NCBI RefSeq assembly: GCF_000378445.1
Contig: NZ_KB899739.1
Location: forward strand, 1-39,395
Origin: Deinococcus aquatilis DSM 23025
Lineage (GTDB): Bacteria; Deinococcota; Deinococci; Deinococcales; Deinococcaceae
Length of the DNA stretch: 39,395 bases
Direction of reading: 5' to 3'
The notes under the pieces: model-generated
What the model saw: only the letters and a program-made list of their open reading frames with translations
What the model was told of the DNA's origin: nothing
The model's database searches: none
Shown here: in pieces, positions 9,676 through 19,279 of the stretch
How positions within the stretch are numbered: the stretch's first letter is position 1
Layout: each line of letters starts with the position of its first letter
Made by a program: the position numbers and the translations under genes

Positions 9676-10106
9676 GCGGGTTCTCCTGCGGTCGTGAGGG
9701 TCTGCTCAATGGTGGAGAGGGCGTCATGGAGGGGAGCAAAGGAGACGGCCGCGAAGGCTTGGGTGAGGAGAGCTTCCATGAGAGTCTCACTGCCCGTCAA
9801 CGTGGTCTGGCCCACGTCGGTGACGGACAGCCGAGATGACCGGCGGTCGTCGGGATTGGGGTGCCGCTGGCAGTGGCCGGACGCCTCGAGACGGTCCACG
9901 AGTTTGCTGGCGGCGCCCACGGTGATCAGGAGTCGGGAAGCCACGTCGTTGACCCGGCAGTGCTGGATCTGGGCAATCACCCGCAGCACTTCGAGGCGGC
10001 CCAAAGGCAGCCCGATCTGGCGTTGAAGCTCGTCATCACAGCGGTTCCAGAGCATCGTTTCCACGTGGACGAGGCGGTCAAAGAGGGTTCGGGCGGAAAG
10101 CGGCAT
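9672..10106 (-). CDS. MarR-family regulator (leftward operon)
   Basis: This 144-aa winged helix-turn-helix protein of the MarR family is probably a repressor that senses phenolic or electrophilic compounds. Visible elements are the recognition region (CRVNDVASRLLITVGAASKL, VDRLEASG) and the wing with the conserved DDRRSSRLSVTDVG. The final codons overlap the dehydrogenase start, so the two are coupled. An inverted repeat with a palindromic core lies 19 bp upstream of the start codon and is the likely autoregulatory operator. A different MarR-type gene is divergently transcribed 266 bp away; the two regulators are not close copies. Confidence 0.9.
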   Translation of the reverse strand: MPLSARTLFDRLVHVETMLWNRCDDELQRQIGLPLGRLEVLRVIAQIQHCRVNDVASRLLITVGAASKLVDRLEASGHCQRHPNPDDRRSSRLSVTDVGQTTLTGSETLMEALLTQAFAAVSFAPLHDALSTIEQTLTTAGEPA

Positions 10107-10124
10107 CAGAACAGCCTCGATTGG

Positions 10125-10159
10125 GTGTATTCCATAGAACTAGATTCCATGGAATACAC
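10125..10159. promoter_or_regulatory. Putative operator of the leftward MarR regulator
   Basis: GTGTATTCCAT (10125-10135) and ATGGAATACAC (10149-10159) are exact inverted 11-mers. The right half also contains a 12-bp palindrome of its own, ATTCCATGGAAT (10144-10155). The site is immediately upstream of the leftward marR start, a typical place for MarR autorepression. Confidence 0.6.
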
Positions 10160-10313
10160 ATTACACCGATGTAGGGAAGGCGATTGGAAAATGGGCTTAC
10201 AAAGCCCGATGCCCATGTTCTGTGGAACTTTCATCCGAGTCCATAACCGTCTACCGCGCCAAGTACTGGCACCCTAGAGATAAGGCGGCAGCCTTATTCA
10301 GAAAAACACCCGC

Positions 10314-10342
10314 TTGACAATACTCGTTATAACGACTATCGT
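10314..10342 (+). promoter_or_regulatory. Promoter with embedded operator for the rightward marR operon
   Basis: TTGACA (10314-10319) and TATCGT (10337-10342) are spaced 17 bp apart. Between them lies the 12-bp palindrome TCGTTATAACGA (10324-10335). It is the core of a 20-bp near-palindrome at 10320-10339 with 18 matching positions. A repressor bound here would block the promoter. A related sequence recurs upstream of the doxX-like gene. Confidence 0.7.
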
Positions 10343-10372
10343 TTTCCCAGAACAAGAACGGAGGGAAGACAG

Positions 10373-10825
10373 ATGACCACCCAACCTACACTTCCCTCCA
10401 CACTGGAGCACCAGACCTACCTCGCTCTGCAGGGATTGGCCTTGCGACTCAAGGAAGAGACCGAGCAACTGCTCAAGGACGAAGGCCTGACCCTGACCCA
10501 GTTCAATGTCCTGCGCATCCTCAGGGGGTCGAGTGAGGACGCCCTCACCTGCGGGGAGATCGCGGAGAGGCTCCTTAACAAGGACCCGGACGTCACCCGC
10601 CTGCTCGACCGAATGGAAAAGCAGGGCCTGATTGCCCGTGCCCGCAGCGAGAAAGACCGCCGGGTGCTGCTCACCCACCTTTCGCCTCATGGACGCGCCA
10701 CCGTTGACCGTCTCGACAGCCCCATGTTGAACCTGCACCACCGTCAGTTCCAGCATCTCTCTGTAGAACGTCGTCAGTTGCTGCTGGAGCTGCTCAGCGA
10801 GGCCAGCAGAGCGGAGGCCACCTGA
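10373..10825 (+). CDS. MarR-family regulator, MhqR-like (rightward operon)
   Basis: This 150-aa MarR-type winged helix protein has LTLTQFNVLRILRGSSEDAL, then TCGEIAERLLNKDPDVTRLL (recognition helix, about residues 60-82) and a wing with RARSEKDRRVLLTHLSPHG. Its length and features fit the MhqR/HucR-type branch that senses phenols and quinones. It is the first gene of a rightward operon and follows a strong promoter with a palindrome in its spacer. GGAGGGAAGACAG gives a good ribosome binding site before ATG 10373. The genes behind it (DoxX, VOC, carboxylesterase) are those that MhqR-type regulators control in Bacillus, which supports the assignment by context. Confidence 0.9.
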   Translation: MTTQPTLPSTLEHQTYLALQGLALRLKEETEQLLKDEGLTLTQFNVLRILRGSSEDALTCGEIAERLLNKDPDVTRLLDRMEKQGLIARARSEKDRRVLLTHLSPHGRATVDRLDSPMLNLHHRQFQHLSVERRQLLLELLSEASRAEAT

Positions 10826-10849
10826 GCCCCTCTTCTTTCCTTCGCTCGA

Positions 10850-10869
10850 ATAGTCGTTATCACGCCCAT
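10850..10869 (+). promoter_or_regulatory. Second copy of the MarR-type site before the doxX-like gene
   Basis: The 20-nt stretch starts ATAGTCGTTATCACG and matches the site at 10320-10339 at about 15 of 20 positions. It lies 24 bp upstream of the doxX-like start. It suggests a second controlled promoter inside the operon, for independent expression of the enzymes. Confidence 0.5.
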
Positions 10870-10893
10870 CGTCATCACGAACAGGAGATCTCC

Positions 10894-11331
10894 ATGACCA
10901 CCACCGCCACATCAGCCCGCTCCGCCGTTCCCCTCCAGCGCATTGATCTCGCTCTCACCCTCCTGCGCATCGTCATCGGTGTGGTCTTTGCCGCCCACGG
11001 CTACCAGAAGCTCTTTATCTACACCCTTCCCGGCACCACCGCCTCTTTTACCCAGATGGGCGTTCCCCTCGCTGGCCTAGTGGCCCCGGCCATCGCTCTG
11101 CTCGAATTGGTCGGCGGCGCCGCACTGATCGCTGGATTCGGCACACGTATTGTCGCCGCTCTCCTCGCCCTGGACATGCTCGGCGCGCTCGTGGTCGTGC
11201 ACCTCAAGGCGGGCTTCTTCAATCCAAACGGCGTCGAATTCCCCCTTGCCCTGCTCGCTGTGACGGTCGCCCTCGCCCTCACAGGTGCTGGCGCCTACGC
11301 CCTCGACACTCTGCGGACCAAACGCGTCTGA
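10894..11331 (+). CDS. DoxX-family membrane protein, CatD-like
   Basis: This is a 145-aa integral membrane protein with four hydrophobic segments. It carries the DoxX signature LRIVIGVVFAAHGYQKLF near the N-terminus, then LVAPAIALLELVGGAALIAGF and a middle helix with LLALDMLGALVVVH. In Bacillus subtilis, the DoxX protein CatD is encoded with the catechol dioxygenase CatE and is induced by catechol and quinones. The same pairing occurs here two genes downstream. AGGAG lies 7 nt before ATG 10894. The biochemical function of DoxX proteins is not well settled, so I claim only the family and the pathway context. Confidence 0.88.
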   Translation: MTTTATSARSAVPLQRIDLALTLLRIVIGVVFAAHGYQKLFIYTLPGTTASFTQMGVPLAGLVAPAIALLELVGGAALIAGFGTRIVAALLALDMLGALVVVHLKAGFFNPNGVEFPLALLAVTVALALTGAGAYALDTLRTKRV

Positions 11332-11351
11332 AGTTGCTCCCAGGAGATCCG

Positions 11352-12143
11352 ATGTCCTCTCTTTCCCTCGCGCTCCTTGTCGCTGTGGCCGGCGCCACCC
11401 TCTGGGTGATCACCCGCCGCCGTTCCCTCCAGCACCAGACACGCTCCAACGACCTCGCCACCGTCCCCGCCCTCTTCCCGCTCCAGGAGCACACCATGAC
11501 CCCGACCACGAACATCACGATCATCGGCGCTGGCAACATGGGTAAAGGAATCGCGCACGTCGCGGCCCGCGGCGGATACCCGGTCACCATCATTGACCGC
11601 AATGCAGACGATGCCGCTTCACTCGCGAGTGAATTGCAGGCCGCCAACCCCGGTGCCGCTGTGCAGTCCGGCACACTCAACGGCCCTCTGAGTGACGTCG
11701 TCGTGCTCGCCACCTGGTACACCAATGCACAGGAGATCGCCCAGTCGCTCAAAGGGCAGCTCGCTGGCAAGGTCGTGGTGGACATCAGCAACCCCCTGAC
11801 CGCCGACTTCACCGGCCTCGCCATTGCGGGCGACACCAGTGCCGCCGAGGAACTCGTCCAACTGATCCCAGACGCCCGCGTCATCAAGGCCTTTAACACC
11901 ACCTTCGCTGGAACCCTCGTTGCTGGTCAGGTGACTGGACAGCCGCTGGATGTGCTGATCGCCGGAAACGACCAGGAGGCCAAGAACACCATCGCCGCAC
12001 TCGTGAATGCCGGTGGACTGCGTGGCATCGATGTGGGACCACTGGAGCGCGCCCGTCAGCTCGAGGGCTTGGGCTTTCTCGGCATCCAGCTTCAGTTCAC
12101 GCAGAACACGAACTTTGCCAGTGCCTGGAAATTCCTCGCCTGA
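11352..12143 (+). CDS. NAD(P)-binding oxidoreductase, F420-dependent NADP reductase type, with N-terminal membrane segment
   Basis: From ATG 11352 (preceded by AGGAG) the protein is 263 aa. It starts with a membrane segment (LALLVAVAGATLWVI, residues 7-21) and a basic RRR stop-transfer. A linker leads to a Rossmann domain with ITIIGAGNMGKGIAHVAARG (about 55-74). The domain, ending LGFLGIQLQ, matches NADPH:F420 oxidoreductase-like proteins (FNO/NpdG type). A second in-frame ATG at 11496 also has a good AGGAG 6 nt upstream and would give a 215-aa soluble form of the length usual for the family. Both starts look usable. The gene follows the doxX-like gene by 20 bp. Function is probably reductive detoxification or cofactor reduction. 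Confidence 0.8.
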   Translation: MSSLSLALLVAVAGATLWVITRRRSLQHQTRSNDLATVPALFPLQEHTMTPTTNITIIGAGNMGKGIAHVAARGGYPVTIIDRNADDAASLASELQAANPGAAVQSGTLNGPLSDVVVLATWYTNAQEIAQSLKGQLAGKVVVDISNPLTADFTGLAIAGDTSAAEELVQLIPDARVIKAFNTTFAGTLVAGQVTGQPLDVLIAGNDQEAKNTIAALVNAGGLRGIDVGPLERARQLEGLGFLGIQLQFTQNTNFASAWKFLA

Positions 12144-12150
12144 ACCTGAA

Positions 12151-12193
12151 AGGCGTCAAGAACCGTGACCTCTGGAAACGATCCTTGACGCCT
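12151..12193. promoter_or_regulatory. Inverted repeat between reductase and VOC genes
   Basis: AGGCGTCAAG (12151-12160) and CTTGACGCCT (12184-12193) are exact inverted 10-mers with a 23-nt loop. The right arm ends about 7 nt before the ribosome binding site of the next gene. No T-run follows, so it may be an mRNA-processing or translational control hairpin within the operon. Confidence 0.5.
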
Positions 12194-12211
12194 CTTAACT
12201 GGAGTCCGCCT

Positions 12212-13086
<875 letters not shown>

Positions 13087-13090
<4 letters not shown>

Positions 13091-13743
13091 ACGCCCTGAC
13101 GTATGAGCTGCGGCCGCCCCGCAGTGGCCCCTTGGAAGGCGCACCAGTGCTCGTCCTGCTGCACGGCGTGGGCGGCAATGAACGGAACCTGCTTGGGATT
13201 GCCGACGCCCTGGATCCGCGCTTTGCGGTAGTGAGTGTCCGGGGGCCCCTTCAGGTCTCTCCCAACGGCTTCGCTTTCTTCCAGGTGCAGTTCACTCCGG
13301 AACCGGTCCCGAATGCAGCTCAGGCAGAGGCCAGTCGGGTGGCCCTGATTGAGTTTCTGCCGCAGGTCGTGCGTGACCACAGAGTTAATTCGCAGCAGAT
13401 CTTTCTCCTCGGTTTCTCGCAGGGGGCCATCATCGGCGCGAGCGTCACGCTGTCCCGGCCTGACCTGGTCGCAGGCCTGGTCATGCTCTCCGGGCGGATT
13501 CTGCCTGAAGCCCGTCCCACCTTCGCACCGCCTGAGCAGCTTCAGCACGCAAATGTGTTTGTGGCCCATGGCGTCCATGATGCGAAGCTCGGCATTCACC
13601 ACGGCCGCGCGAGTCAGGCGCTGCTGACGAACTTGGGAGCCGCCTTCAGGTACCAGGAATACGACACGGGCCATGAAATCACCGAGGCAGAGCTTTCGGA
13701 CGTGAATGCTTGGCTGTTCAAGCGCCTGGGCACCTCTGCCTGA
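13087..13743 (+). CDS. Alpha/beta-hydrolase carboxylesterase, MhqD-like
   Basis: This is a 218-aa phospholipase/carboxylesterase-family protein. It has VLVLLHGVGGNERNLLGIAD (oxyanion region), the nucleophile elbow GFSQG with Ser111, the acid in HGVHD (Asp165) and the catalytic His in TGHEI (His196), so the triad is intact. MhqD-like esterases accompany MhqO-type dioxygenases in quinone stress operons. ATG 13087 overlaps the VOC stop by 4 bp, which I prefer to the GTG at 13078. It is the last intact gene of the operon. 35 bp after its stop a further AGGAG-(N5)-ATG appears and is immediately followed by an IS3-family end. Confidence 0.9.
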
Positions 13744-13832
13744 CCGCGCTTGTCTTTCTCTGCACTCTCTTACCCTTCACAGGAGTCCCTATGGAGTGAA
13801 CCCAAAGTACCGGGCCAGCAGGCAAGTCACTT

Positions 13833-14974
<1,142 letters not shown>

Positions 14975-15081
14975 CTGATCTCCTTCGCGATGCAGTCAGC
15001 GTATCTGCTGACTGGGGCGAAGTGTCTTAGCCTGTGGTCCTGTCAGATGGGGTCAGTCCACTGCTAATTGTTCCCCAAGGA

Positions 15082-15294
15082 ATGCCGTGGCCGACACGTC
15101 AAGTGGTCAGCGCTATTCATCACGTCGCCACTGACTTCGAGAGGACGGCAACGGTTCACGTCCAACGGTCTCGATCTGATCAGCCAGGCTTGGTTCTGAA
15201 GTTCATCGGCCCCTGGAACTGCGCACACTACGAAGTGTGGAATGCGATCTCCGTCTTAATCAGCACCTATGGAGGGCAGCGTGGCCACGCCTAA
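15082..15294 (+). CDS. Small hypothetical protein upstream of the DUF2442-like gene
   Basis: The frame runs in phase from the right IS3 end at 15061 to the TAA at 15292-15294. From ATG 15082 it is 70 aa, beginning MPWPTRQVV and ending VLISTYGGQRGHA. I recognise no family. It could be a complete small gene, or the 3' end of a longer gene whose start was removed by the IS, since codons are open back to the IS edge. Its last 14 bases overlap the next gene's start, so it is probably translationally coupled to it, which supports it being real. Confidence 0.45.
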   Translation: MPWPTRQVVSAIHHVATDFERTATVHVQRSRSDQPGLVLKFIGPWNCAHYEVWNAISVLISTYGGQRGHA

Positions 15295-16057
15295 GCTCCG
15301 CATCACTGAGGTTCTCCCGGAAGGCGATCATCACGTCTGGGTGACCCTGAGCGATGGCTACACCCGGCTGCTTGATCTCCGCTCCCTCTCTCACTTGCCC
15401 ACTCACCAGGTGTTGCGACTGCCTCAACTTGTCCGGCAACCTGTGGCAGCGCCGGATGGACAGCATGTCGTGTGGCCCAACGGCACTGTCCTAGACCTTG
15501 CTTCTGTTCGGGACGCCCCACATGGCCCGCTTCCAGTTCAGCTCGACGCGCTGGTGCTTCAGGCGCGTCGCTACCGGCCCATGCAGATGTGTTTGAAAGC
15601 TCTTGAGCCAGCAACGACGTACTTGGACGTCCGCCCACTCGAGATTCTGCTCCCGCGGCTCGGCCTCCGGTACAGCGAGTGGAGGAGCATCAGCGAGAGG
15701 TACCGTCCCGTTCCCCCTGACCTGGTGCACGCCAGACTCAGTGATCTCACCCTGCTCCTGACAAGTCTTGTTCCCGATGGATTTCTTCCTGGTCTTCTCC
15801 AGCAGAACTGGAACTATGCCGTGTACCGTTGTCCACATCGGCCGTTGCTGCACACTGCGGATGGGTGCGTTCGGTTTGGACGGCTTGACCTCGTTGAACT
15901 CCCCCTCCTTGCTCTTCTCCTCTCGCCTGGGACACCCATCATGAGGCCGCCGGAGGCGGGTGAGCCCGTGCTACATTCCCAGCGTGAGACGTCCCAGCGC
16001 CCTTCGACGCCAGACGAGTGCGGAGGGCGTGGGGCATGTGGGCAACGTGGTCGGTAA
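15281..16057 (+). CDS. DUF2442-domain protein with unassigned C-terminal part
   Basis: This is a 258-aa protein from GTG 15281, chosen for GGAGGG 4-5 nt upstream; an ATG at 15269 would make it four residues longer but lacks a ribosome binding site. The first 75 residues look like DUF2442 (VTLSDGYTRLLDLRSLSHLP, then VVWPNGTVLDLASV), a small domain of unknown function often seen next to toxin-antitoxin-like small genes. The remaining 180 residues, with RPLEILLPRLGLRYSEWRSI and LVPDGFLPGLLQQNWNYAVY, match nothing I know. The 3' end overlaps the beginning of the XRE-type gene. Confidence 0.6.
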   Translation: MATPKLRITEVLPEGDHHVWVTLSDGYTRLLDLRSLSHLPTHQVLRLPQLVRQPVAAPDGQHVVWPNGTVLDLASVRDAPHGPLPVQLDALVLQARRYRPMQMCLKALEPATTYLDVRPLEILLPRLGLRYSEWRSISERYRPVPPDLVHARLSDLTLLLTSLVPDGFLPGLLQQNWNYAVYRCPHRPLLHTADGCVRFGRLDLVELPLLALLLSPGTPIMRPPEAGEPVLHSQRETSQRPSTPDECGGRGACGQRGR

Positions 16058-16298
16058 ACGTGTTCGTGAGCTTCGGTTGCGCCGGGCGCTTACGCTGCAA
16101 GAGCTTCATGAGCGGATCCGCCATGAATCCGGATTTGTCATCAGTCAGCCGACGCTGACGCGCATCGAAAAGCAGGAACGGAGCGTGTACGACTTTGAAG
16201 TCGTGGCTCTTGCCCGTGCCTTACGCGCAGACGCTCGGTGGCTGCTCGGGATGATTGATGAGCTTGCCGAACCGCCTGAAGTCGCATCTGAACAATGA
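16038..16298 (+). CDS. XRE-family helix-turn-helix regulator
   Basis: This is a small Cro/CI-type DNA-binding protein of about 86 aa. The helix-turn-helix is RVRELRLRRALTLQELHERI, then SQPTLTRIEKQERSVYDFEV, with a closing helix LARALRADARWLLG. The start is uncertain: GTG codons at 16029, 16038 and 16047 are in frame, and GGAGGG at 16022-16027 best fits 16038. It overlaps the DUF2442-like gene, so the pair is coupled. An XRE protein at the end of such a trio commonly acts as an autorepressor or antitoxin, but that is inference. Confidence 0.75.
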   Translation: MGNVVGKRVRELRLRRALTLQELHERIRHESGFVISQPTLTRIEKQERSVYDFEVVALARALRADARWLLGMIDELAEPPEVASEQ

Positions 16299-16648
16299 CA
16301 TCCCGGCAAGGTGGGGACGCCCGTGCTCAACGGGCTCACGGAGTCCCCGACGCTACATGGACAGTTAAGCGCTCACCAGCCGGTGCTGCATGCCAGATGC
16401 CTGCGACCTGGACGACCTGGTTGAGCGGCCCCGCTTGCTCTTGGCAGCAAACGATTGACTGCTGACCATCCGTGAATGCCCAGCTGAACGCAACCGAAGT
16501 GGGTCCGCTTTCGTTTAGGGGTTCGGCCGCGTCTACGGCTCCTGATTCACAGCCCCTCACAAGATGTGGTCTGCAGATTTCGCTGCAAGGACTCCCGTAG
16601 AGCAATCCTGTTTTTGTCAATCGCCCTGTCTCTCCCTGCGAGGTTTGT
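16299..16648. other. Intergenic region after the XRE gene
   Basis: Contains the stem-loop at 16313-16348 and otherwise no gene I can support. A minus-strand frame of 107 codons crosses it but ends inside the hairpin and covers the next gene's start. Confidence 0.35.
16313..16348 (+). terminator. GC-rich stem-loop after the XRE gene
   Basis: GGGGACGCCCGT is followed by GCTCA and then ACGGGC; after a 7-nt bulge comes GTCCCC. This gives a two-step stem 15 bp after the XRE stop. It lacks a T-tract, so it is at best a Rho-assisted terminator. Confidence 0.45.
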
Positions 16649-16963
16649 ATGACGAACATTTCCCCTGCTCCACTCCAGCCTTACACCGTCACCATGGAGT
16701 ACTTCGCCACGGGTGAAGGATTCACGCATGCGCTCGCCGTCGTCCGGGCCAGGGATCCCGAGAGTGCCAAAGCGGCCTTCCTCGACGCTCATGGGTACTT
16801 CGGCGATGCCCGGGAGTACTTTGGTCGGGGGGTGGACGTGCACGAGGGTGTTGACCACATCCGCCTCGGTCGTTGGCTCACGCCCCAGTTTATTGACACC
16901 ATTGAGCGCCGCATGCAGGTCCACGCGCAGTTTAAATTTTACTGGCACTTCAATGCCAGTTGA
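16649..16963 (+). CDS. Hypothetical protein, 104 aa
   Basis: ATG 16649 has GAGG 5 nt upstream. The protein is soluble and mixed alpha/beta: TVTMEYFATGEGFTHALAVV, then RARDPESAKAAFLDAHGYFG and HIRLGRWLTPQFIDTIERR. I recognise no family. It is followed after 56 bp by a broken metallophosphoesterase in the same direction with its own ribosome binding site, so they may once have formed an operon. Confidence 0.55.
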   Translation: MTNISPAPLQPYTVTMEYFATGEGFTHALAVVRARDPESAKAAFLDAHGYFGDAREYFGRGVDVHEGVDHIRLGRWLTPQFIDTIERRMQVHAQFKFYWHFNAS

Positions 16964-17019
16964 ACGCTGGCTCTGATCCGAGAGGTGTCTCACCAGGACC
17001 AGACTGAACAGGAGTTCGC

Positions 17020-17143
17020 TTGAAGATCGTCTGTCTTTCCGATACTCATCATCTGCATAACAAACAGCGTGATCCTTCCGGCCGGTGACGTTCTGATCCA
17101 CGCGGGCGATTGTTCCATGCAGGGTCTGAGCGCCGTACGTTAA
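17020..17143 (+). pseudogene. Calcineurin-like metallophosphoesterase, N-terminal remnant
   Basis: A TTG at 17020 with AGGAG 5 nt upstream starts KIVCLSDTHHLHNKQ, carrying the D-x-H metal motif of metallophosphoesterases. The frame then stops. In the next frame, VILPAGDVLIHAGDCSMQGL continues the family's second motif (GD). So a frameshift lies near 17063, and the gene is cut at about 17143. Only about 40 of the usual 200 or more residues remain. Confidence 0.7.
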
Positions 17144-17351
17144 ATCAATCAGATGCATCATTTCAGGAAGAACGACATGGTCCAGAAGCTCTTGAGGCTT
17201 TTTAACCAGTTCCGTACTTCAAGCGTATATGCCGACAACTGCCCCAGCGGGTCTTCATGCGCTGCAGGAAGTACCGCCGGACCCGTACGCTCAGAATCTT
17301 CTCCCACTTCGCAATCAGAGTGAAGGCTGTCTTGGTCTCGTTCAACCAGAC
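17144..17351 (-). pseudogene. YgjP/DUF45-type metallopeptidase remnant
   Basis: On the minus strand, one frame gives LIAKWEKILSVRVRRYFLQR, MKTRWGSC and HIRLK. After a frameshift it continues TELVKKPQELLDHVVLPEMM, HLI. This is the core of YgjP-like (SprT-related) zinc peptidases. The expected HExxH zinc motif is PEMMH here, so the first His is lost. The end is abruptly joined at about 17143, tail to tail, to the metallophosphoesterase remnant. It is clearly dead. Confidence 0.7.
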
Positions 17352-17531
17352 CTACGGAGACAGGAGCTGAGAGCAGTGGAATGGACGCGGCACGTCGGGT
17401 ACTGAGCGACCATAGGGTACTTGACACCGTTAGAATTCAAGCAGCCCTGGAACCGTGCAGTGGTCTAATTCCGCGCGTGCATTACCGATATAACCCCACT
17501 TTGGGCTTGAGTCGATTCTGCGCACGTCTGG

Positions 17532-18397
17532 TTAAGCCACTTGAGCTTGGCGCTCGAACTCGTGTGGTGTCAAGTCGTCCAGTGTGGAATGACGGCGCTG
17601 TCGGTTGTAGAAGACCTCAATGTATTCGAAGATGGCTTGCCGTGCTGCAGTTCGGCTGGCGAAAGGAGTTGTTTCCAGCAGCTCCCGCTTCAGGGAGCTG
17701 AAAAAGCTTTCTAGGACGCTATTATCCCAACAATTGCCCTTCCGGCTCATGCTCCCTTGCGCACCAATGCGCGTCAATTCAGCCTGAACAATTTTACTGG
17801 CATATTGACTTCCACGGCCCTGCGTGGTGGATTAAGCCAGGCGGAGGTTTCCTTGTGCCCATCGCCATTTGCAAGGCTGCTAAGGGCAAGGTCGCTGGCA
17901 TCTGGGCCTCCATGGCCTACCCCACCACCGCCCGCGAATGCAGATCAAGGGTGACGGCCAAATAGAGCCACCCCTCTTTTGTGGGAATGAACGTCAGATC
18001 AGAAGCCCATACCGTATTGGCGTGCTGAACGGCAAATTTTCGGTTCAACACGTTGGGGCAGACTGCACAGGTATGTTCGCTCTCCGTCGTTCGTACGAAT
18101 CGTCGCTTTCCCTTGGCCCGCAGGCCAGCAGCCCGCCAAGGGCGCGAAATCCGCTTGCGGGACATGTGTCGTCCTTCAGCACGCAGATCAGCCTGAAGAC
18201 GAGGCGCACCGTACCTTCCCTTGCTGGCCTGGTGCAGCTCACGGATGCGCTGCTCCAGCAGCGCCATGAAGCTCAGCGTGTGAGGAGGTAGGCCTTCTTT
18301 GCCAGCTGTAGAACGCACTGGTGGACACGTCCAGCACCCGGCACAACACGTTCAGCGGATACTGACTGCGCCACTGTTGGATCAACATGTATCTCAA
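17532..18397 (-). pseudogene. IS3/IS51-type transposase OrfB, broken
   Basis: Pieces in several frames read as one OrfB. The N-terminus is MLIQQWRSQYPLNVLCRVLD. After a frameshift near 18280 come LLEQRIRELHQASKGRYGAP and NTVWASDLTFIPTKEG (first catalytic Asp). A TAG then replaces Trp after DLHSRAVVG, at about 17913-17919. A further shift follows near 17810, and then SMSRKGNCWDNSVLESFFSS (catalytic Glu). The middle catalytic Asp motif is damaged (HHAGPWK). It cannot make a working transposase. Confidence 0.85.
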
Positions 18398-18732
18398 CGC
18401 GTGGTCTCTCTGGCAAAGAAGCGGGCAGGCCCCATACGGGTGCCGTCCTGCCCAAGACAGGCCGCGGCTTTTTTCAGTATCTCGCGCTCCTGACGCAGAA
18501 TTTCGTTTTCTTTCCGCAGGCGTTTGAGCTCCTCTTGCTCGGGTGTCAAGAGCTGACGGCCCTGACCAGGGAAGGCCAAGTTTCCGTGGTGCTGGTCGGC
18601 TTTGATCCACTTTCTCAAGGCTGAAAGTCCAATGCCAAGGTCGCGGGCGGTGCCCGCTATATTCTCGGTGGACTGCGCGAGCCCAGCAGCGTCTCGCTTG
18701 AACTCGGCGGTGTACGTTTTGCGCTGGGTCAT
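18394..18732 (-). CDS. IS3/IS51-type transposase OrfA
   Basis: ATG 18732 starts MTQRKTYTAEFKRDAAGLA, an OrfA helix-turn-helix (GTARDLGIGLSALRKWIKAD) followed by the zipper helix EELKRLRKENEILRQEREIL, KKAAA. The frame runs 112 aa to a stop at 18394, past the usual end at KKAAA. It is intact in itself, but its partner OrfB is broken. Confidence 0.85.
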   Translation of the reverse strand: MTQRKTYTAEFKRDAAGLAQSTENIAGTARDLGIGLSALRKWIKADQHHGNLAFPGQGRQLLTPEQEELKRLRKENEILRQEREILKKAAACLGQDGTRMGPARFFARETTR

Positions 18733-18928
18733 GAGGTGCCTCCGCGTGAATCGGGGCTGAACTCCATGTGTGCAAAATCGACTTAACCTCAGCCCAGAAC
18801 AGTTCTTCAAAGGACTGTTTTGATACGGCTGCTTCGCCAAGGCCTTCGTGCTCCATCCTGCCAGACAGAATTCAGTCGCGCTACTCGGCCAGAAGTAGAT
18901 GCACCATTACGGCATGTTGTCCGCTGTT

Positions 18929-19279
18929 CTAGGGGTTTGAAGTCACTTCTTTAACCAGCACTTCTGCCACTCGCTCGCGCAGAACGTCATTCTCCCGCAG
19001 TTCACGCAGCAGCACGTCCAGCACCAGTTCCTGCGTGACCGCAAAACCTGCCTCCCGAATCTCCTGCGTGTAGGCTTCGAGTACTTTTTTCAGGCTGGGC
19101 TTGACCCGGGTGCTGAAGGGTTTGCGTTCCTCCGGGGCCGTCATGGTGGGCAGCCGCAGCGGGCGCCGGGTCTCCCCTGGAGGTGATGCCGGGTCTGCCG
19201 CTGGCGTCTGACGGCGGGCTTCGGTGGGCGGCTCTTCGTCGGGCCTAGCCTGTTTCATCATGCCCCGAATGCTGCTCAT
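18929..19279 (-). CDS. Small partition accessory protein, probable ribbon-helix-helix DNA binder
   Basis: This is a 116-aa protein whose ATG at 19279 overlaps the parA stop (ATGA). The first 50 residues are polar, Pro- and Arg-rich and likely disordered. The rest (KPFSTRVKPSLKKVLEAYTQ, then VTQELVLDVLLRELRE, about 53-95) has the short strand-helix-helix pattern of ParG/CopG-like or short ParB-type proteins. As in other type Ib partition cassettes, a small centromere-binding protein follows ParA. No ParB HTH or spacer domains are present. The exact family is uncertain. Confidence 0.6.
   Translation of the reverse strand: MSSIRGMMKQARPDEEPPTEARRQTPAADPASPPGETRRPLRLPTMTAPEERKPFSTRVKPSLKKVLEAYTQEIREAGFAVTQELVLDVLLRELRENDVLRERVAEVLVKEVTSNP

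Larger units (their letters stand above)
17502..18791 (-). mobile_element. Decayed IS3-family (IS51-type) insertion sequence
   Basis: The ends are 24-bp imperfect inverted repeats (17502-17525 and 18768-18791) sharing the core AAGTCGATTTTGC on the outgoing strand, with 18 of 24 matching. The 1290-bp element encodes orfA and a broken orfB on the minus strand. No matching target duplication is visible at the ends. Confidence 0.8.

Noticed and set aside
11279..11902. Minus-strand 207-codon frame over the reductase gene
   Set aside because: Opposite strand has a clear Rossmann protein with ribosome binding sites; this frame shows no family features.
16336..16659. 107-codon minus-strand frame between the XRE gene and the 104-aa gene
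   Set aside because: Part of it reads protein-like, but it ends inside a hairpin, covers another gene's start, and shows no family or ribosome binding site. Left open rather than annotated.
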